A DNA stretch of 64,000 nucleotides, taken from contig CANRFF010000007.1 in assembly GCA_947629825.1 (NCBI GenBank), positions 41,490 to 105,489 of the forward strand, written 5' to 3'. Positions 1 through 7,777 of this stretch are shown here, piece by piece. A program made the translations under genes and the position numbers. Positions within the stretch are counted from its first letter, which is position 1; each line of letters starts with the position of its first letter. The DNA is from an uncultured Anaeroplasmataceae bacterium. Its GTDB lineage: Bacteria > Bacillota_I > Bacilli_A > Acholeplasmatales > Anaeroplasmataceae. Under the pieces are notes generated by a model, which was given only the letters and a program-made list of their open reading frames with translations, was not told the DNA's origin and made no database searches.

Positions 1-2
1 AT

Positions 3-1187
3 TCTTGGACATTAATGTTATCCATTGGTGTTGGTGTTGGTCTTTTTTTGGTTTTTGCGTTACTGAAAATCATATTCAAAAAAGATCTTTCGATGCTGTT
101 GATGTTTTTTTATATGTTGATGTTTGCGTTGGCGACACTGGTTATTTTAAATGGAAACGGTTCTTTCTTGGCTTTGGCTTTTGACTCCGGCGGGGTTACA
201 ACCGGTCCGATTACGGTTCCGTTTATTATGGCTTTGGGCGTCGGTGTGGCTGCAAGCGTCGGTGGTAGAGGAGCAAATGAAAATAGTTTCGGTTTGATTT
301 CTCTTTGTTCGGTGGGACCGATTTTGGCGATTTTATTATTGGGCATCGGCATTCACGGAGAAATTCCTTATACCGACCCTCAATACGTGGTAAGTCCTCA
401 TTTTTTCGAAACTTTTTTTCAAACGATGGGAAATGTTTGTTTGGAAGTTTTGTTTGCGTTGGGGTTGATTGTCGTTTTCTTTTTGATCATTGAATTGATT
501 TATATCCGTTTGCCGAAAATGAAATTAATTCAAATCGGTGTCGGTCTTTTGTATACGTTGATCGGATTGGTTTTGTTTCTGACGGTGGTAACGGTTGGGT
601 TTATGCCGATTGGGTATAAGTTGGGAACGAATCTGGCCGGTCATCATCCGGCATATCTGATTCTGTTTGGTTTTGTTATCGGGTTTGTCGTGGTAATGGC
701 CGAACCTGCGGTACATGTTTTGAAAAGACAAGTGGAAGATATTACGAGTGGCGGAGTTTCCAAACGGGCGATGTTGATTGCCCTTTCCGTCGGTGTCGGT
801 ATTTCCATTGGGTTATCGATGATTCGGATTGTTTTTGATTTTTCGATTTTGTTTTATATTATTCCCGGATATTTTATTTCTTTGGGGCTTTCTCTTTTTG
901 TGCCGAAACTTTATACGGCCATTGCGTTTGACTCCGGTGGCGTGGCTTCCGGTCCTTTGACTTCCAGTTTTATTTTACCTTTGTCTGTAGGGGCTTGTGT
1001 GGTTCTTCAGGGAGAAGGTCACGTGATGGAAGATGCGTTTGGTATTGTGGCAATGGTGGCCATGACTCCACTGATTACCATACAACTGCTGGGATTCAAG
1101 TCCGTTTTGGCGAAGAGTGTTCGTGAGAAGAGCCGGATGAAAAGAATTATCGATGCTTCGGATGAACAGATTATTAACTTTATGTAA
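3..1187 (+). CDS. DUF1538 family membrane protein, 5' partial
   Basis: Polytopic membrane protein of the DUF1538 family, presumably a transporter; the substrate is unknown. Two internal repeats are visible. Each ends in a near-identical signature, AFDSGGVTTGP near residue 56 and AFDSGGVASGP near residue 305 (counted from the ATG at 15), with a conserved E in the flanking helices. The frame is open to the window edge (TCT TGG ACA TTA before the ATG), and the first signature sits much closer to the N-terminus than the second does within its own half. I therefore infer that about 50-100 N-terminal residues lie outside the window. The stop is followed at once by AAGGAG, the ribosome site of the next gene, so it forms an operon with the two PII-like genes. 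Confidence 0.8.
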   Translation, partial: SWTLMLSIGVGVGLFLVFALLKIIFKKDLSMLLMFFYMLMFALATLVILNGNGSFLALAFDSGGVTTGPITVPFIMALGVGVAASVGGRGANENSFGLISLCSVGPILAILLLGIGIHGEIPYTDPQYVVSPHFFETFFQTMGNVCLEVLFALGLIVVFFLIIELIYIRLPKMKLIQIGVGLLYTLIGLVLFLTVVTVGFMPIGYKLGTNLAGHHPAYLILFGFVIGFVVVMAEPAVHVLKRQVEDITSGGVSKRAMLIALSVGVGISIGLSMIRIVFDFSILFYIIPGYFISLGLSLFVPKLYTAIAFDSGGVASGPLTSSFILPLSVGACVVLQGEGHVMEDAFGIVAMVAMTPLITIQLLGFKSVLAKSVREKSRMKRIIDASDEQIINFM

Positions 1188-1200
1188 GGAGTAGAATCAG

Positions 1201-1614
1201 ATGACGGAACCGAAAAAAAAGAGTCATAAAGGCGCGAAAAGTGCCGAGCCTTTGACTGCACCGGAAAAATTGAAGATATTGATTACGATTGTCGATCGTT
1301 TCAAAACGGATTTCTATGTGGATGTACTGGAAGGATATAACGTCAATATGCAGGCGGTAATTTACGGAATCGGAACCGCTCCGACGGAAATCATGCATTA
1401 TTTGGGACTCAGTCAACCGAAAAAATCAGTGATTTTAAGTGTAGTTCGGGAAGATATGATCAAGGATATTATGATTGCTTATGAGGATAAATATTTCAAA
1501 ACGAAAAATGGGAAAGGAATTGCGTTTACCATTCCGATTTCATCGGTGATCGGCGTTTCGATTTATCAGTTTTTAAGTAATCATATCCCTATGAAAAGGA
1601 GTGAAAGTATATGA
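1201..1614 (+). CDS. PII-like regulatory protein, first copy
   Basis: 137-residue protein with the size and alternating beta-alpha pattern of the PII/GlnK superfamily. A basic N-terminal tail of about 25 residues precedes the core, which starts near ILITIVDRF. The C-terminal half contains NGKGIAFTIPISSVIGV, the equivalent of the PII strand that precedes the C-loop. It lacks the canonical GlnB uridylylation-loop tyrosine context, so it belongs to the PII-like rather than the nitrogen-sensing group. Its start lies 9 nt after AAGGAG, and its stop overlaps the next start (ATGA). Placement directly after a DUF1538 gene suggests it gates that membrane protein, as GlnK gates AmtB; this is inference. 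Confidence 0.7.
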   Translation: MTEPKKKSHKGAKSAEPLTAPEKLKILITIVDRFKTDFYVDVLEGYNVNMQAVIYGIGTAPTEIMHYLGLSQPKKSVILSVVREDMIKDIMIAYEDKYFKTKNGKGIAFTIPISSVIGVSIYQFLSNHIPMKRSESI

Positions 1615-1961
1615 ATCAAACCCATGAATTGATTTTTTGTATTGTGAATGCCGGCTTTTCGGACAGTGTGATGACGGTTGCGAGAGAATGCGGAGCCAAA
1701 GGCGGTACGGTCATCAATGCGAGAGGAACGGCGAAAGCGGAAGCGGAAAAGATTTTTCAGATTACCATTCAGCCGGAAAAAGAAATTGTGTTGATTTTGG
1801 TTCCGTGCGAAATGAAAGATACGATTTTGCATGCCATGTATCAAAAGGTCGGACTGCATACTCCGGGACAGGGAATTGCTTTCAGTATTCCCGTAGATGA
1901 GGTAGTGGGACTGGCGTCTATGAAAAAAGCGGAGGATGCGGAAATATCAAAAGAAGCTTAA
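1611..1961 (+). CDS. PII-like regulatory protein, second copy
   Basis: 116-residue PII superfamily protein, translationally coupled to the preceding paralogue through ATGA. It opens with a beta strand (LIFCIVNAGFSDSVM). A glycine-rich turn, GAKGGTVINARG, follows and corresponds to the PII region before the T-loop. It closes with GQGIAFSIPVDEVVGLA, which aligns with the same block of the first copy. The two copies have diverged strongly in the T-loop region, so they may form a heteromer or respond to different ligands. A clear terminator follows, so DUF1538, PII-like 1 and PII-like 2 form one transcription unit. Confidence 0.75.
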   Translation: MNQTHELIFCIVNAGFSDSVMTVARECGAKGGTVINARGTAKAEAEKIFQITIQPEKEIVLILVPCEMKDTILHAMYQKVGLHTPGQGIAFSIPVDEVVGLASMKKAEDAEISKEA

Positions 1962-1962
1962 G

Positions 1963-1986
1963 GCAATGAATTTTCATTGCTTTTTG
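1963..1986 (+). terminator. Intrinsic terminator of DUF1538/PII operon
   Basis: Perfect 8-bp stem (GCAATGAA at 1963-1970 with TTCATTGC at 1973-1980) directly followed by five T residues. Confidence 0.8.
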
Positions 1987-2052
1987 TATGCTTACAGAAA
2001 AGACCTTTTTTAGACAAATCAATCAAGTAAAATCACACTGGGTGAGGGCAGG

Positions 2053-2295
2053 ATGAATAAAAAAATGATTTATGGTTTGATTGCCGTTGTTTTTATTTTT
2101 CTTTTATTTGTCGGTATGAGTTTTGTTTCCGAATCGCAAGAAGGTCAAAATGATTTCGATACTTCTTTTTATGTTGAAGATAACGGAAATCTCTTTATTA
2201 AATTGGCAAAATTGACGGATCGTTTTTGCTATTTTGTCATTGACATTATCGTTTCGAGTATTTCGATGGTTTTTCGTATGATTTTAGGTGGTTGA
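2053..2295 (+). CDS. Small membrane protein, unknown
   Basis: 80-residue protein that I do not recognise. A hydrophobic N-terminal segment (about residues 6-26, GLIAVVFIFLLFVGMSFV) is followed by a short acidic stretch. A second hydrophobic, probably amphipathic segment (about residues 60-78) is rich in Ile, Val, Ser and Met. A GGTGAGGG-like ribosome site lies just upstream, in the same style as many starts in this window. It stands alone between the PII operon terminator and a long inverted repeat. Its membrane location is inferred from hydrophobicity only. Confidence 0.55.
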   Translation: MNKKMIYGLIAVVFIFLLFVGMSFVSESQEGQNDFDTSFYVEDNGNLFIKLAKLTDRFCYFVIDIIVSSISMVFRMILGG

Positions 2296-2301
2296 TTATT
2301 G

Positions 2302-2382
2302 ATAAAAAAATATTTTTATTTTCGTTTTGTTGCCAAAGCGGGCAGAAAAAAAACTTTTTTTGAAAATAAAAATATTTTTTAT
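2302..2382. repeat. Long AT-rich inverted repeat
   Basis: The left arm at 2302-2323 and right arm at 2362-2382 pair over about 21 bp with one bulged T. They enclose a 38-nt loop that itself contains a TGCC/GGCA mini-stem. It lies between the stop of the 80-aa gene and the pgsA promoter. It could be a terminator or a cruciform; it is much longer than the other terminators in this window. Confidence 0.6.
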
Positions 2383-2419
2383 GACTTTTGTCGATTTTTT
2401 TCTAAAGTTGACTTTTTTA

Positions 2420-2428
2420 TGTTATAAT
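2420..2428 (+). promoter_or_regulatory. Extended -10 promoter of pgsA-recA
   Basis: TG-T-TATAAT (TG at 2420-2421, TATAAT at 2423-2428). The TTGACT at 2408-2413 is only 9 nt away and cannot be its -35 element. Extended -10 elements recur in this window. Confidence 0.55.
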
Positions 2429-2446
2429 AAAAACGAGGTGTAAAAT

Positions 2447-3022
2447 ATGACATTGCCAAACAAATTGACACTGGGAAGAATTATGGTCATTCCCGTGATG
2501 GTTATTCTATACTATATTCCTTGGTTTCAGGATCGAAGTCATATTGCTTTTGCGAATGTTTCGTGGTTATATATTGCCGAAGTGATTTTATTTGCATTGG
2601 CTTCTCTTACGGATTTTCTGGATGGATATCTGGCCAGAAAAAAGCAGTTGATTACAACGTTCGGCAAATTTGCCGATCCTTTGGCCGATAAAATTCTGAC
2701 GTTCAGTGCCATGACGATTTTGATGTTGGACGGACACTGGCCGTTTTGGGTGTTTGTGATTATTTTGGTTCGTGAATTTATGGTGAGCGGAATTCGCTTG
2801 GTGGCTGCCCAAAGAAAAAATGAAACGATTGCTGCGGGGTGGGTCGGAAAATTCAAAACTTTCACTACGATGATTGCGATTATTGTATTGTTTTTCGGCG
2901 GTGCTCATCAAGGAGTGGAGATTACGGGTTTGGTTTTGGCATATATTTCGTGTCTGTTGACCGTGATTTCGGGGGTACTTTATTTTTGGCATAGCAAAGA
3001 TGTCATCTTGGAAGAAATTTAA
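2447..3022 (+). CDS. pgsA: CDP-diacylglycerol--glycerol-3-phosphate 3-phosphatidyltransferase
   Basis: Phosphatidylglycerophosphate synthase. It transfers a phosphatidyl group from CDP-diacylglycerol to glycerol-3-phosphate, the committed step of phosphatidylglycerol and cardiolipin synthesis at the inner face of the membrane. The 191 residues hold the complete CDP-alcohol phosphotransferase motif: D56, D59-G60, A63-R64, G73, D77 and D81. Several transmembrane helices follow, as is usual for PgsA. It lies 15 bp upstream of recA. In many Firmicutes cinA sits between pgsA and recA; here it is absent. Confidence 0.95.
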   Translation: MTLPNKLTLGRIMVIPVMVILYYIPWFQDRSHIAFANVSWLYIAEVILFALASLTDFLDGYLARKKQLITTFGKFADPLADKILTFSAMTILMLDGHWPFWVFVIILVREFMVSGIRLVAAQRKNETIAAGWVGKFKTFTTMIAIIVLFFGGAHQGVEITGLVLAYISCLLTVISGVLYFWHSKDVILEEI

Positions 3023-3037
3023 AAGGAGTGAAGAGAA

Positions 3038-4018
3038 ATGGCAGAAGATCGTGAACAAGCGTTAGAAGCCGCTTTAAAAGCAATAGAAAAAGAATTCGGA
3101 AAAGGTTCGATTATGCGACTGGGAGATGAAGTCGATCGTAAAATCGAAGTGATTCCTTCCGGATCGATTTCACTGGATAAAGCATTGGGAGTGGGAGGAT
3201 ATCCGAAAGGAAGAATTATTGAAATTTTCGGACCGGAATCTTCTGGAAAAACCACTTTCGCTTTACATGCGATTGCCAGTGCGCAAAAAGCGGGAGGATA
3301 TGCGGCATTTATAGATGCCGAACATGCTTTGGATCCCGTATATGCGAAAAATTTGGGTGTGGATATAGAAAATCTGATTTTATCGCAACCGGATAACGGA
3401 GAACAAGCGCTGGATATTGCGTTGGCACTGATCCAGTCCGGAAGTGTGGATATTATTGTGATCGATTCCGTTGCGGCTTTGGTTCCGGAAGCGGAATTGA
3501 ATGGTGATATGGGAGATTCTCATGTGGGATTACATGCGAGATTGATGTCTCAGGCCATGCGAAAAATGGCCGGTGTGATCAATAAAACCAACTGTGTTGC
3601 CATTTTTATCAATCAGCTTCGTGAAAAAGTGGGTGTGTTGTTCGGAAATCCGGAAACAACAACGGGAGGTAGAGCATTAAAGTTCTATGCGTCTGTCCGT
3701 TTGGATATCCGAAAAGGAGAAGCGATTAAAGACGGATCGAATATTTTGGGAAATCGTACGATGATTAAAGTGGTCAAAAATAAAGTGGCCCCTCCTTTTA
3801 AAACCGCAGAAGTGGAAATTATTTATGGAGAAGGAATTTCCAAACTGGGTGAAATCGTCGACCTTGCGGTAAAATATGATATTATCAATAAATCGGGGGC
3901 TTGGTTTTCTTACAACGGAACCAAAATCGGACAGGGAAGAGAAAATACGAAAGAGTTTTTAAAACAACATCCGGAAGTTGCCGCTGAAATCGAACAAAAA
4001 GTCAGAGAATTCGCATAA
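3038..4018 (+). CDS. recA: Recombinase RecA
   Basis: DNA strand-exchange and SOS coprotease. Walker [10 protein letters not shown] lies near residues 65-73. The Walker B region ([12 protein letters not shown]), the L1/L2 DNA-binding loops ([28 protein letters not shown]) and the NQLREK motif are all present. At 326 residues it is about 20 shorter than Bacillus RecA, and the C-terminus ends at QKVREFA without the usual acidic tail. The ribosome site AAGGAG lies just upstream. It is co-transcribed with pgsA, and the 15-bp gap has no room for its own LexA-controlled promoter. A strong terminator follows. Confidence 0.97.
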   Translation: MAEDREQALEAALKAIEKEFGKGSIMRLGDEVDRKIEVIPSGSISLDKALGVGGYPKGRIIEIFGPESSGKTTFALHAIASAQKAGGYAAFIDAEHALDPVYAKNLGVDIENLILSQPDNGEQALDIALALIQSGSVDIIVIDSVAALVPEAELNGDMGDSHVGLHARLMSQAMRKMAGVINKTNCVAIFINQLREKVGVLFGNPETTTGGRALKFYASVRLDIRKGEAIKDGSNILGNRTMIKVVKNKVAPPFKTAEVEIIYGEGISKLGEIVDLAVKYDIINKSGAWFSYNGTKIGQGRENTKEFLKQHPEVAAEIEQKVREFA

Positions 4019-4020
4019 GG

Positions 4021-4050
4021 AACAAGAAGAGTTTTCTTCTTGTTCTTTTT
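4021..4050 (+). terminator. Intrinsic terminator of recA
   Basis: 10-bp perfect stem (4021-4030 with 4035-4044, GTTT loop) followed by CTTTTT. Confidence 0.85.
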
Positions 4051-4058
4051 AAAGTTTA

Positions 4059-4087
4059 TTGACAGTATTTCTTTTTTAAGTTATAAT
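4059..4087 (+). promoter_or_regulatory. Promoter of tRNA-Ser
   Basis: Consensus sigma-A promoter: TTGACA at 4059-4064, 17-nt spacer, TATAAT at 4082-4087, with the tRNA starting 12 nt downstream. Confidence 0.8.
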
Positions 4088-4098
4088 GAAAAAGCGCT

Positions 4099-4189
4099 GG
4101 AACAGTACTCAAGAGGCTCAAGAGGCTTCCCTGCTAAGGAAGTAGACCGGGTAACTGGTGCAAGGGTTCGAATCCCTTCTGTTCCGCCA
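4099..4189 (+). tRNA. tRNA-Ser (GCT)
   Basis: Class II tRNA with a long variable arm. The acceptor GGAACAG (4099-4105) pairs with CTGTTCC (4179-4185), followed by discriminator G and an encoded CCA. The anticodon stem CTTCC/GGAAG encloses loop CTGCTAA with anticodon GCT at 4133-4135. The T arm reads AGGGTTCGAATCCCT. It decodes AGC and AGU. Confidence 0.96.
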
Positions 4190-4201
4190 TATTGAAAAAA
4201 T

Positions 4202-4232
4202 CAGATTGATACAATGTGTCAGTCTGTTTTTT
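4202..4232 (+). terminator. Terminator of tRNA-Ser
   Basis: The stem CAGATTGA/TCAGTCTG includes a G-U pair and encloses a short loop. A run of six T residues follows. Confidence 0.6.
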
Positions 4233-4377
4233 GTAGTTTTAATATGACAATATATACCAAATCTAAACATTATTAATTATGTTATAATGAATGTTTTTTC
4301 ATTATTTACAAATTAAAATTTAATTAAAAAAAGTAAATATGTAAATATGATTTTAAGTAAATAAAGAGGAAAAAAGA

Positions 4378-5061
4378 ATGGGAAACAATATAGAGGGAAT
4401 TGTAGTAGCAAAATCTAGAAAATATAGTGGTTATTGTGTGATTATTTTTGATTTATATAGAAAAAAATTTTATCGAATTATATCTGACAGAAAGGATAGT
4501 TATGATGGGGAACTGAATGATTTTGAATGTCTTACAAAAGAGAAAAATACTTTTGATCTTTTTGATGTTATTTCATTTGATGTTAAATCCTTAAATTGTG
4601 ATATGGATATTTTTCAAAAAGAAAATTTAGTTTTAGATGCAAATAAAAATATAAAAATATTAAGAAAAACGAATAAAAATGAATTGATTCAATTATATGG
4701 GGAACAAAATCTAAATTTTCATTCGGAAATTTTCATAAATAAATGGGGGAGTATGACGCCGGATGAGGCAACAAAATGTCCATATTCCTTTATGCTTGCG
4801 CGGGTTTTTAGTTTAGATTTTTATATTGTTCCTAATCAAAATGGAGAAAATACTTGTAAATGTTCTTTTAAATATAATGGAATAGAATATAGGGATATAA
4901 GCGTAACAATTAGTAAAACAAAAGAAGATGATATTCGAAAATACGACAAAAAACATTATCCTAATGGGATATTGGGATTTAGTTTTGGACATCCCTATAA
5001 TAATAAGTGTTTTAAATATGTTTGCTCTTTTTTAGGGGTATTACCATACAAAAAAAGATAA
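4378..5061 (+). CDS. Uncharacterised protein, possible dual-OB-type partner of DUF488
   Basis: 227-residue soluble protein made largely of predicted beta strands. The N-terminal half (IEGIVVAKSRKYSGYCVIIF and the following strands) and the C-terminal half each look like a small beta barrel. This architecture resembles the 'dual OB-containing' proteins that neighbour DUF488 genes in other bacteria; I make that link from pattern and context, not from a decisive motif. The gene is clearly more AT-rich than pgsA-recA and has a good site (AGAGGAAAA) before the ATG. An extended -10 (TG-T-TATAAT, 4280-4288) lies about 95 nt upstream. DUF488 genes follow 12 bp downstream, so the three form an operon, probably horizontally acquired. 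Confidence 0.5.
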   Translation: MGNNIEGIVVAKSRKYSGYCVIIFDLYRKKFYRIISDRKDSYDGELNDFECLTKEKNTFDLFDVISFDVKSLNCDMDIFQKENLVLDANKNIKILRKTNKNELIQLYGEQNLNFHSEIFINKWGSMTPDEATKCPYSFMLARVFSLDFYIVPNQNGENTCKCSFKYNGIEYRDISVTISKTKEDDIRKYDKKHYPNGILGFSFGHPYNNKCFKYVCSFLGVLPYKKR

Positions 5062-5073
5062 GGAGATATCTAA

Positions 5074-5790
5074 ATGGCAGATTTATATACCATAGGTTAT
5101 GCAAATAAAAGCATAGATGAATTTTTAAGTATTTTAAAGGATTACAAAATTAATTGTATAATAGATGTTAGAAGTGTACCAGCCTCTAGTCAATTTCCAG
5201 AGTATAATGAAAAAAAATTAGAAAAAGAACTAAAATCAAATAAGATTGAATATATGTCATTTAAAAAAGAATTTGGCGCAAGAAGAACTGAAGATGAAGT
5301 TTATTCTAAAGTTAATAAGTTTGATGATTCAAATTCTGAAGTGGTAATATTCGAAAAAGTTTATAATCTCGATATTTTTAAGCAAGGTGTAAAAAGAATA
5401 TTACATGGACTAGAAAAGGGTTATAGAATTTGCTTTTTATGCTCAGAGAAGTATGCTTATAATTGTCATAGATGCATAATGGTAGGAGAGTACTTTAATC
5501 GCTTGGGATATTGTGTTGAACATATAGTTGATTCTTCGCATATTTTAAATCAAAATAATATAGAAAAAATTCTTATGGAAGAATATGATTCATCTAAAAG
5601 AGAGTTTGAAAAAAAACATAGCGAAGAATTAAAAAAATTTCAATATGGTGGGACATTATTTGAAACAAATGTGGACTATAAAAACATTGAATATTGGGAG
5701 AAATTTTTTTCAAATTATACATATGAAAAGTCCATTTACTTAAAAAATTTAGAAATAGGTTACCAGAAAGGAAATAATGATAATGGATAA
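5074..5790 (+). CDS. DUF488 family protein, long form
   Basis: DUF488 domain in residues 1-155. The family signatures are present: an N-terminal YTIGYANKSIDEF strand-turn, then IIDVRSVPAS, a central FKKEFGARR block and the C-terminal ICFLCSEKYAYNCHRCIMVGEY block with its Cys/His cluster. A charged tail of about 80 residues unique to this copy follows (EEYDSSKREFEKKHSEELKK). The biochemical function of DUF488 is not established; the conserved CxE...CHR block suggests a catalytic or metal-binding role. AAGGAG lies just upstream. The gene overlaps the next DUF488 gene by 14 bp, which implies translational coupling. Confidence 0.85.
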   Translation: MADLYTIGYANKSIDEFLSILKDYKINCIIDVRSVPASSQFPEYNEKKLEKELKSNKIEYMSFKKEFGARRTEDEVYSKVNKFDDSNSEVVIFEKVYNLDIFKQGVKRILHGLEKGYRICFLCSEKYAYNCHRCIMVGEYFNRLGYCVEHIVDSSHILNQNNIEKILMEEYDSSKREFEKKHSEELKKFQYGGTLFETNVDYKNIEYWEKFFSNYTYEKSIYLKNLEIGYQKGNNDNG

Positions 5791-6232
5791 TATTTATACA
5801 ATCGGTTTTACAAAGAAAGATGCTAAGACATTTTTTGAGTTATTAAAGAGTAATGGTATTACTTTGGTTGTGGATGTTCGACTAAATAATACTTCTCAAC
5901 TTGCTGGGTTTTCAAAATATCCAGACTTTAAATATTTTTTATTAAAATGTGCCCACTGTAATTATAAATCGGATAAATTATTTTCTCCAGAAGAATCAAC
6001 TCTATATGATTATAAAAAGAAAAAAATAGATTGGGGAGAGTATGTCATTCAGTTTAATGAAACCATGAAAAAAAGAAATATTTATCAATATATCGAAAAA
6101 TATTATTCTGAAGTTATTAAAAAAGAAAAAATCTGTTTATTGTGTAGTGAAGAAACCCCACAATATTGTCATCGGAGATTTATTGCTAATTTTTTTTCTG
6201 AAATATTTAATTTAAATATTGTGCATCTTTAA
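5777..6232 (+). CDS. DUF488 family protein, short form
   Basis: Second DUF488 domain, 151 residues with no extension. It shows the same landmarks: IYTIGFTKKDAKTFF, then VVDVRLNN and the terminal ICLLCSEETPQYCHRRFIANFF block. It is strongly diverged from its neighbour, so the pair is an old duplication rather than a recent one. It is the last gene of the AT-rich three-gene unit beside tRNA-Ser. A weak AAATATA/TATATTT hairpin overlaps the stop. Confidence 0.85.
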   Translation: MIMDNIYTIGFTKKDAKTFFELLKSNGITLVVDVRLNNTSQLAGFSKYPDFKYFLLKCAHCNYKSDKLFSPEESTLYDYKKKKIDWGEYVIQFNETMKKRNIYQYIEKYYSEVIKKEKICLLCSEETPQYCHRRFIANFFSEIFNLNIVHL

Positions 6233-6368
6233 ATATAAGCTGTATATTTGAAATTTGTTTGTTGTTTTATCGAAACTCTAATATTATACAAAATCATAAA
6301 AAAAAGGCTACCGTTTCTTAAAAAAATTAGATACATAATCAACAATAGATTGAAAGAAAAAGAGTAAC

Positions 6369-6416
6369 GTCTTACGAAATACGAATGTGATATTTTGTAA
6401 GACTTCTTGCTTTTTT
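6369..6416 (+). terminator. Hairpin between DUF488 unit and ABC-type membrane gene
   Basis: 13-bp stem with one G-U pair (6369-6381 with 6391-6403), then CTTTTTTG at 6409-6416. It could be a terminator or a leader hairpin for the gene at 6477; the 6-nt gap before the T run weakens the terminator reading. Confidence 0.4.
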
Positions 6417-6476
6417 GCAGAAAAAATGATATTCTTGTCCATAGTTGACTTTCGATTTGAAAAGTGAGGTTTTGAT

Positions 6477-7304
6477 ATGAAAAAATATCTGTTTTTGTAC
6501 AAATGGAGGATATTGCTCTATTTATTGGTATACATATTGTTTGCCGGCGCAAATTCATTGATCGCAATCATTACCGAATTGGTATTTTCCGGTAGGCTCC
6601 CTTTGAATCAGACGAATAGTGTTGTCTTTTTTTGTTTGGGATTTCCGCTCTGTGTCATTTTAATTATGTTATTTCGGTATTTAAAGAACAAAATCAAAAT
6701 CTGGAATCAAGGATCGATCACTTCGAAAATGAGAGAAGATTTTGCCGAGAAAGAAGGCTTTCTGAATGGTGAAAAAATTGCTTTGATCCAAAAGTATTAC
6801 GATCATACTCTTTCCTGCAAAGTCGAATTGGTCGGAGCGGTTTTATCGTGCCTTGTTTATTTTGCGGTGTCCTTGACGATGAATGTGATTTTGGCCGGTG
6901 TTCTGATGGGAGTCGGGATTGGGTCTGTGGGACTATTTCAGATTTTTGCAAGGTCTTCCGAAAAGGAAAAAAAGATTTTATCCGACCGTCAAAACCTTGC
7001 GGAAGAAGAATTGTCTTTGACAACGGATACGGACTTTTTAAAGAAAAATGCCAACTTTGAAAAGGCACAACGTTTGGTTTGGGAACGAGAAGAAAAATAT
7101 CGGCTTGTCGAAGCTCTTTCTTTATTGATTGTCAATGCGGCGATTTTTACGGTTGGAGTTTTATTGCTTCATTTTGAAATGACGGTTCTTTCGAAATTCG
7201 GCGGAGTCATCACGATTACGGAAATCAGTTTTTTGGCCATCAAAGATATTTTCGAACAAATCAAAAAGTCCAAAGAGTTTCCAAAGACTTCGGACTTTCA
7301 TTGA
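6477..7304 (+). CDS. Orphan ABC-exporter-like transmembrane domain protein
   Basis: 275 residues with hydrophobic segments near 10-30, 48-66, 118-155 and 210-235. The layout resembles the six-helix domain of type-IV ABC exporters, with cytoplasmic helices between (e.g. ARSSEKEKKILSDRQNLAEEEL). No nucleotide-binding domain is attached, and none is encoded nearby. Either it is a remnant of a fused exporter, with the frame closing after ITITEISFLAIKDIFEQI where such exporters normally run into the ATPase domain, or it pairs with an ATPase elsewhere. GC and codon use return to the chromosomal style seen in recA. It converges on a DtxR-like gene and shares a terminator with it. Confidence 0.55.
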   Translation: MKKYLFLYKWRILLYLLVYILFAGANSLIAIITELVFSGRLPLNQTNSVVFFCLGFPLCVILIMLFRYLKNKIKIWNQGSITSKMREDFAEKEGFLNGEKIALIQKYYDHTLSCKVELVGAVLSCLVYFAVSLTMNVILAGVLMGVGIGSVGLFQIFARSSEKEKKILSDRQNLAEEELSLTTDTDFLKKNANFEKAQRLVWEREEKYRLVEALSLLIVNAAIFTVGVLLLHFEMTVLSKFGGVITITEISFLAIKDIFEQIKKSKEFPKTSDFH

Positions 7305-7308
7305 AAAT

Positions 7309-7347
7309 AAAAATGTTTATCCCGTAAAATGAGATAAACATTTTTTT
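7309..7347. terminator. Bidirectional terminator
   Basis: An 11-bp stem (AAATGTTTATC at 7311-7321 with GATAAACATTT at 7333-7343) has a T run on the plus side and an A run on the other. It serves both convergent genes; the minus-strand gene's stop lies inside its 3' edge. Confidence 0.8.
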
Positions 7348-7714
7348 ACTGTTTGTTTTGAAAAAAATTTTTAATGGCTTGAAAAGTCTTATCCGATAGA
7401 TCGTGTTCCGTTTTGCATGCGTCTTCTTCCGCAGTAGCCGGATCAACTCCCAAATAGATAAAAAACTGTGTCAACAACAAATGACGGTCGTAAATTTTTT
7501 CGGCAATCTCTCGACCCGAAGCGGTCAAAGTAATATGACTGGAAGCGTCAATTAAGATATATCCGTTTTCTTTCAGTTTTTTAAGCATAATCGAAACGGA
7601 AGGTTTTGAAAAACCTAATTTATTGACGATATCAATTGCGTGAATTTCATTTTGTTTTTTCGAAAGCATTAAAATACATTCCAAATAATTTTCTCCGGAT
7701 TCTAAAACCGCCAT
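7346..7714 (-). CDS. DtxR/MntR family metal-dependent regulator, short form
   Basis: 122-residue metalloregulator with an N-terminal winged helix (LGFSKPSVSIMLKKLKENGYI recognition region) and a dimerisation/metal domain (DRHLLLTQFFIYLGVD; ACKTEHDLSD). The SH3-like third domain of DtxR is absent, as in MntR. The metal-ligand set is mixed. The E of YLE, the H of DRH and the EH pair are kept, but the MntR glutamate before EH is Cys (ACKTEH), as in iron-sensing DtxR. Metal specificity is therefore uncertain. Upstream, a 9-bp inverted repeat (TTTTCTTTT at 7728-7736 with AAAAGAAAA at 7749-7757) brackets a TATAAT on the minus strand (7738-7743), a plausible autoregulatory site. Confidence 0.85.
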   Translation of the reverse strand: MAVLESGENYLECILMLSKKQNEIHAIDIVNKLGFSKPSVSIMLKKLKENGYILIDASSHITLTASGREIAEKIYDRHLLLTQFFIYLGVDPATAEEDACKTEHDLSDKTFQAIKNFFQNKQ

Positions 7715-7777
7715 AATTTTCCCTGCCTTTTCTTTTTATTATACTCCTAAAAGAAAAAGTTGGAAAGTTTTCAAAAA

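Noticed and set aside
2408..2428. TTGACT plus TATAAT as a standard promoter for pgsA
   Set aside because: Spacer is only 9 nt, too short for sigma-A; the TG-N-TATAAT extended -10 is used instead.
4099..6476. Integrative element using tRNA-Ser as attachment site
   Set aside because: No integrase gene and no repeat of the tRNA 3' end was found downstream, so an att-bounded element is not supported; only an AT-rich island is claimed.
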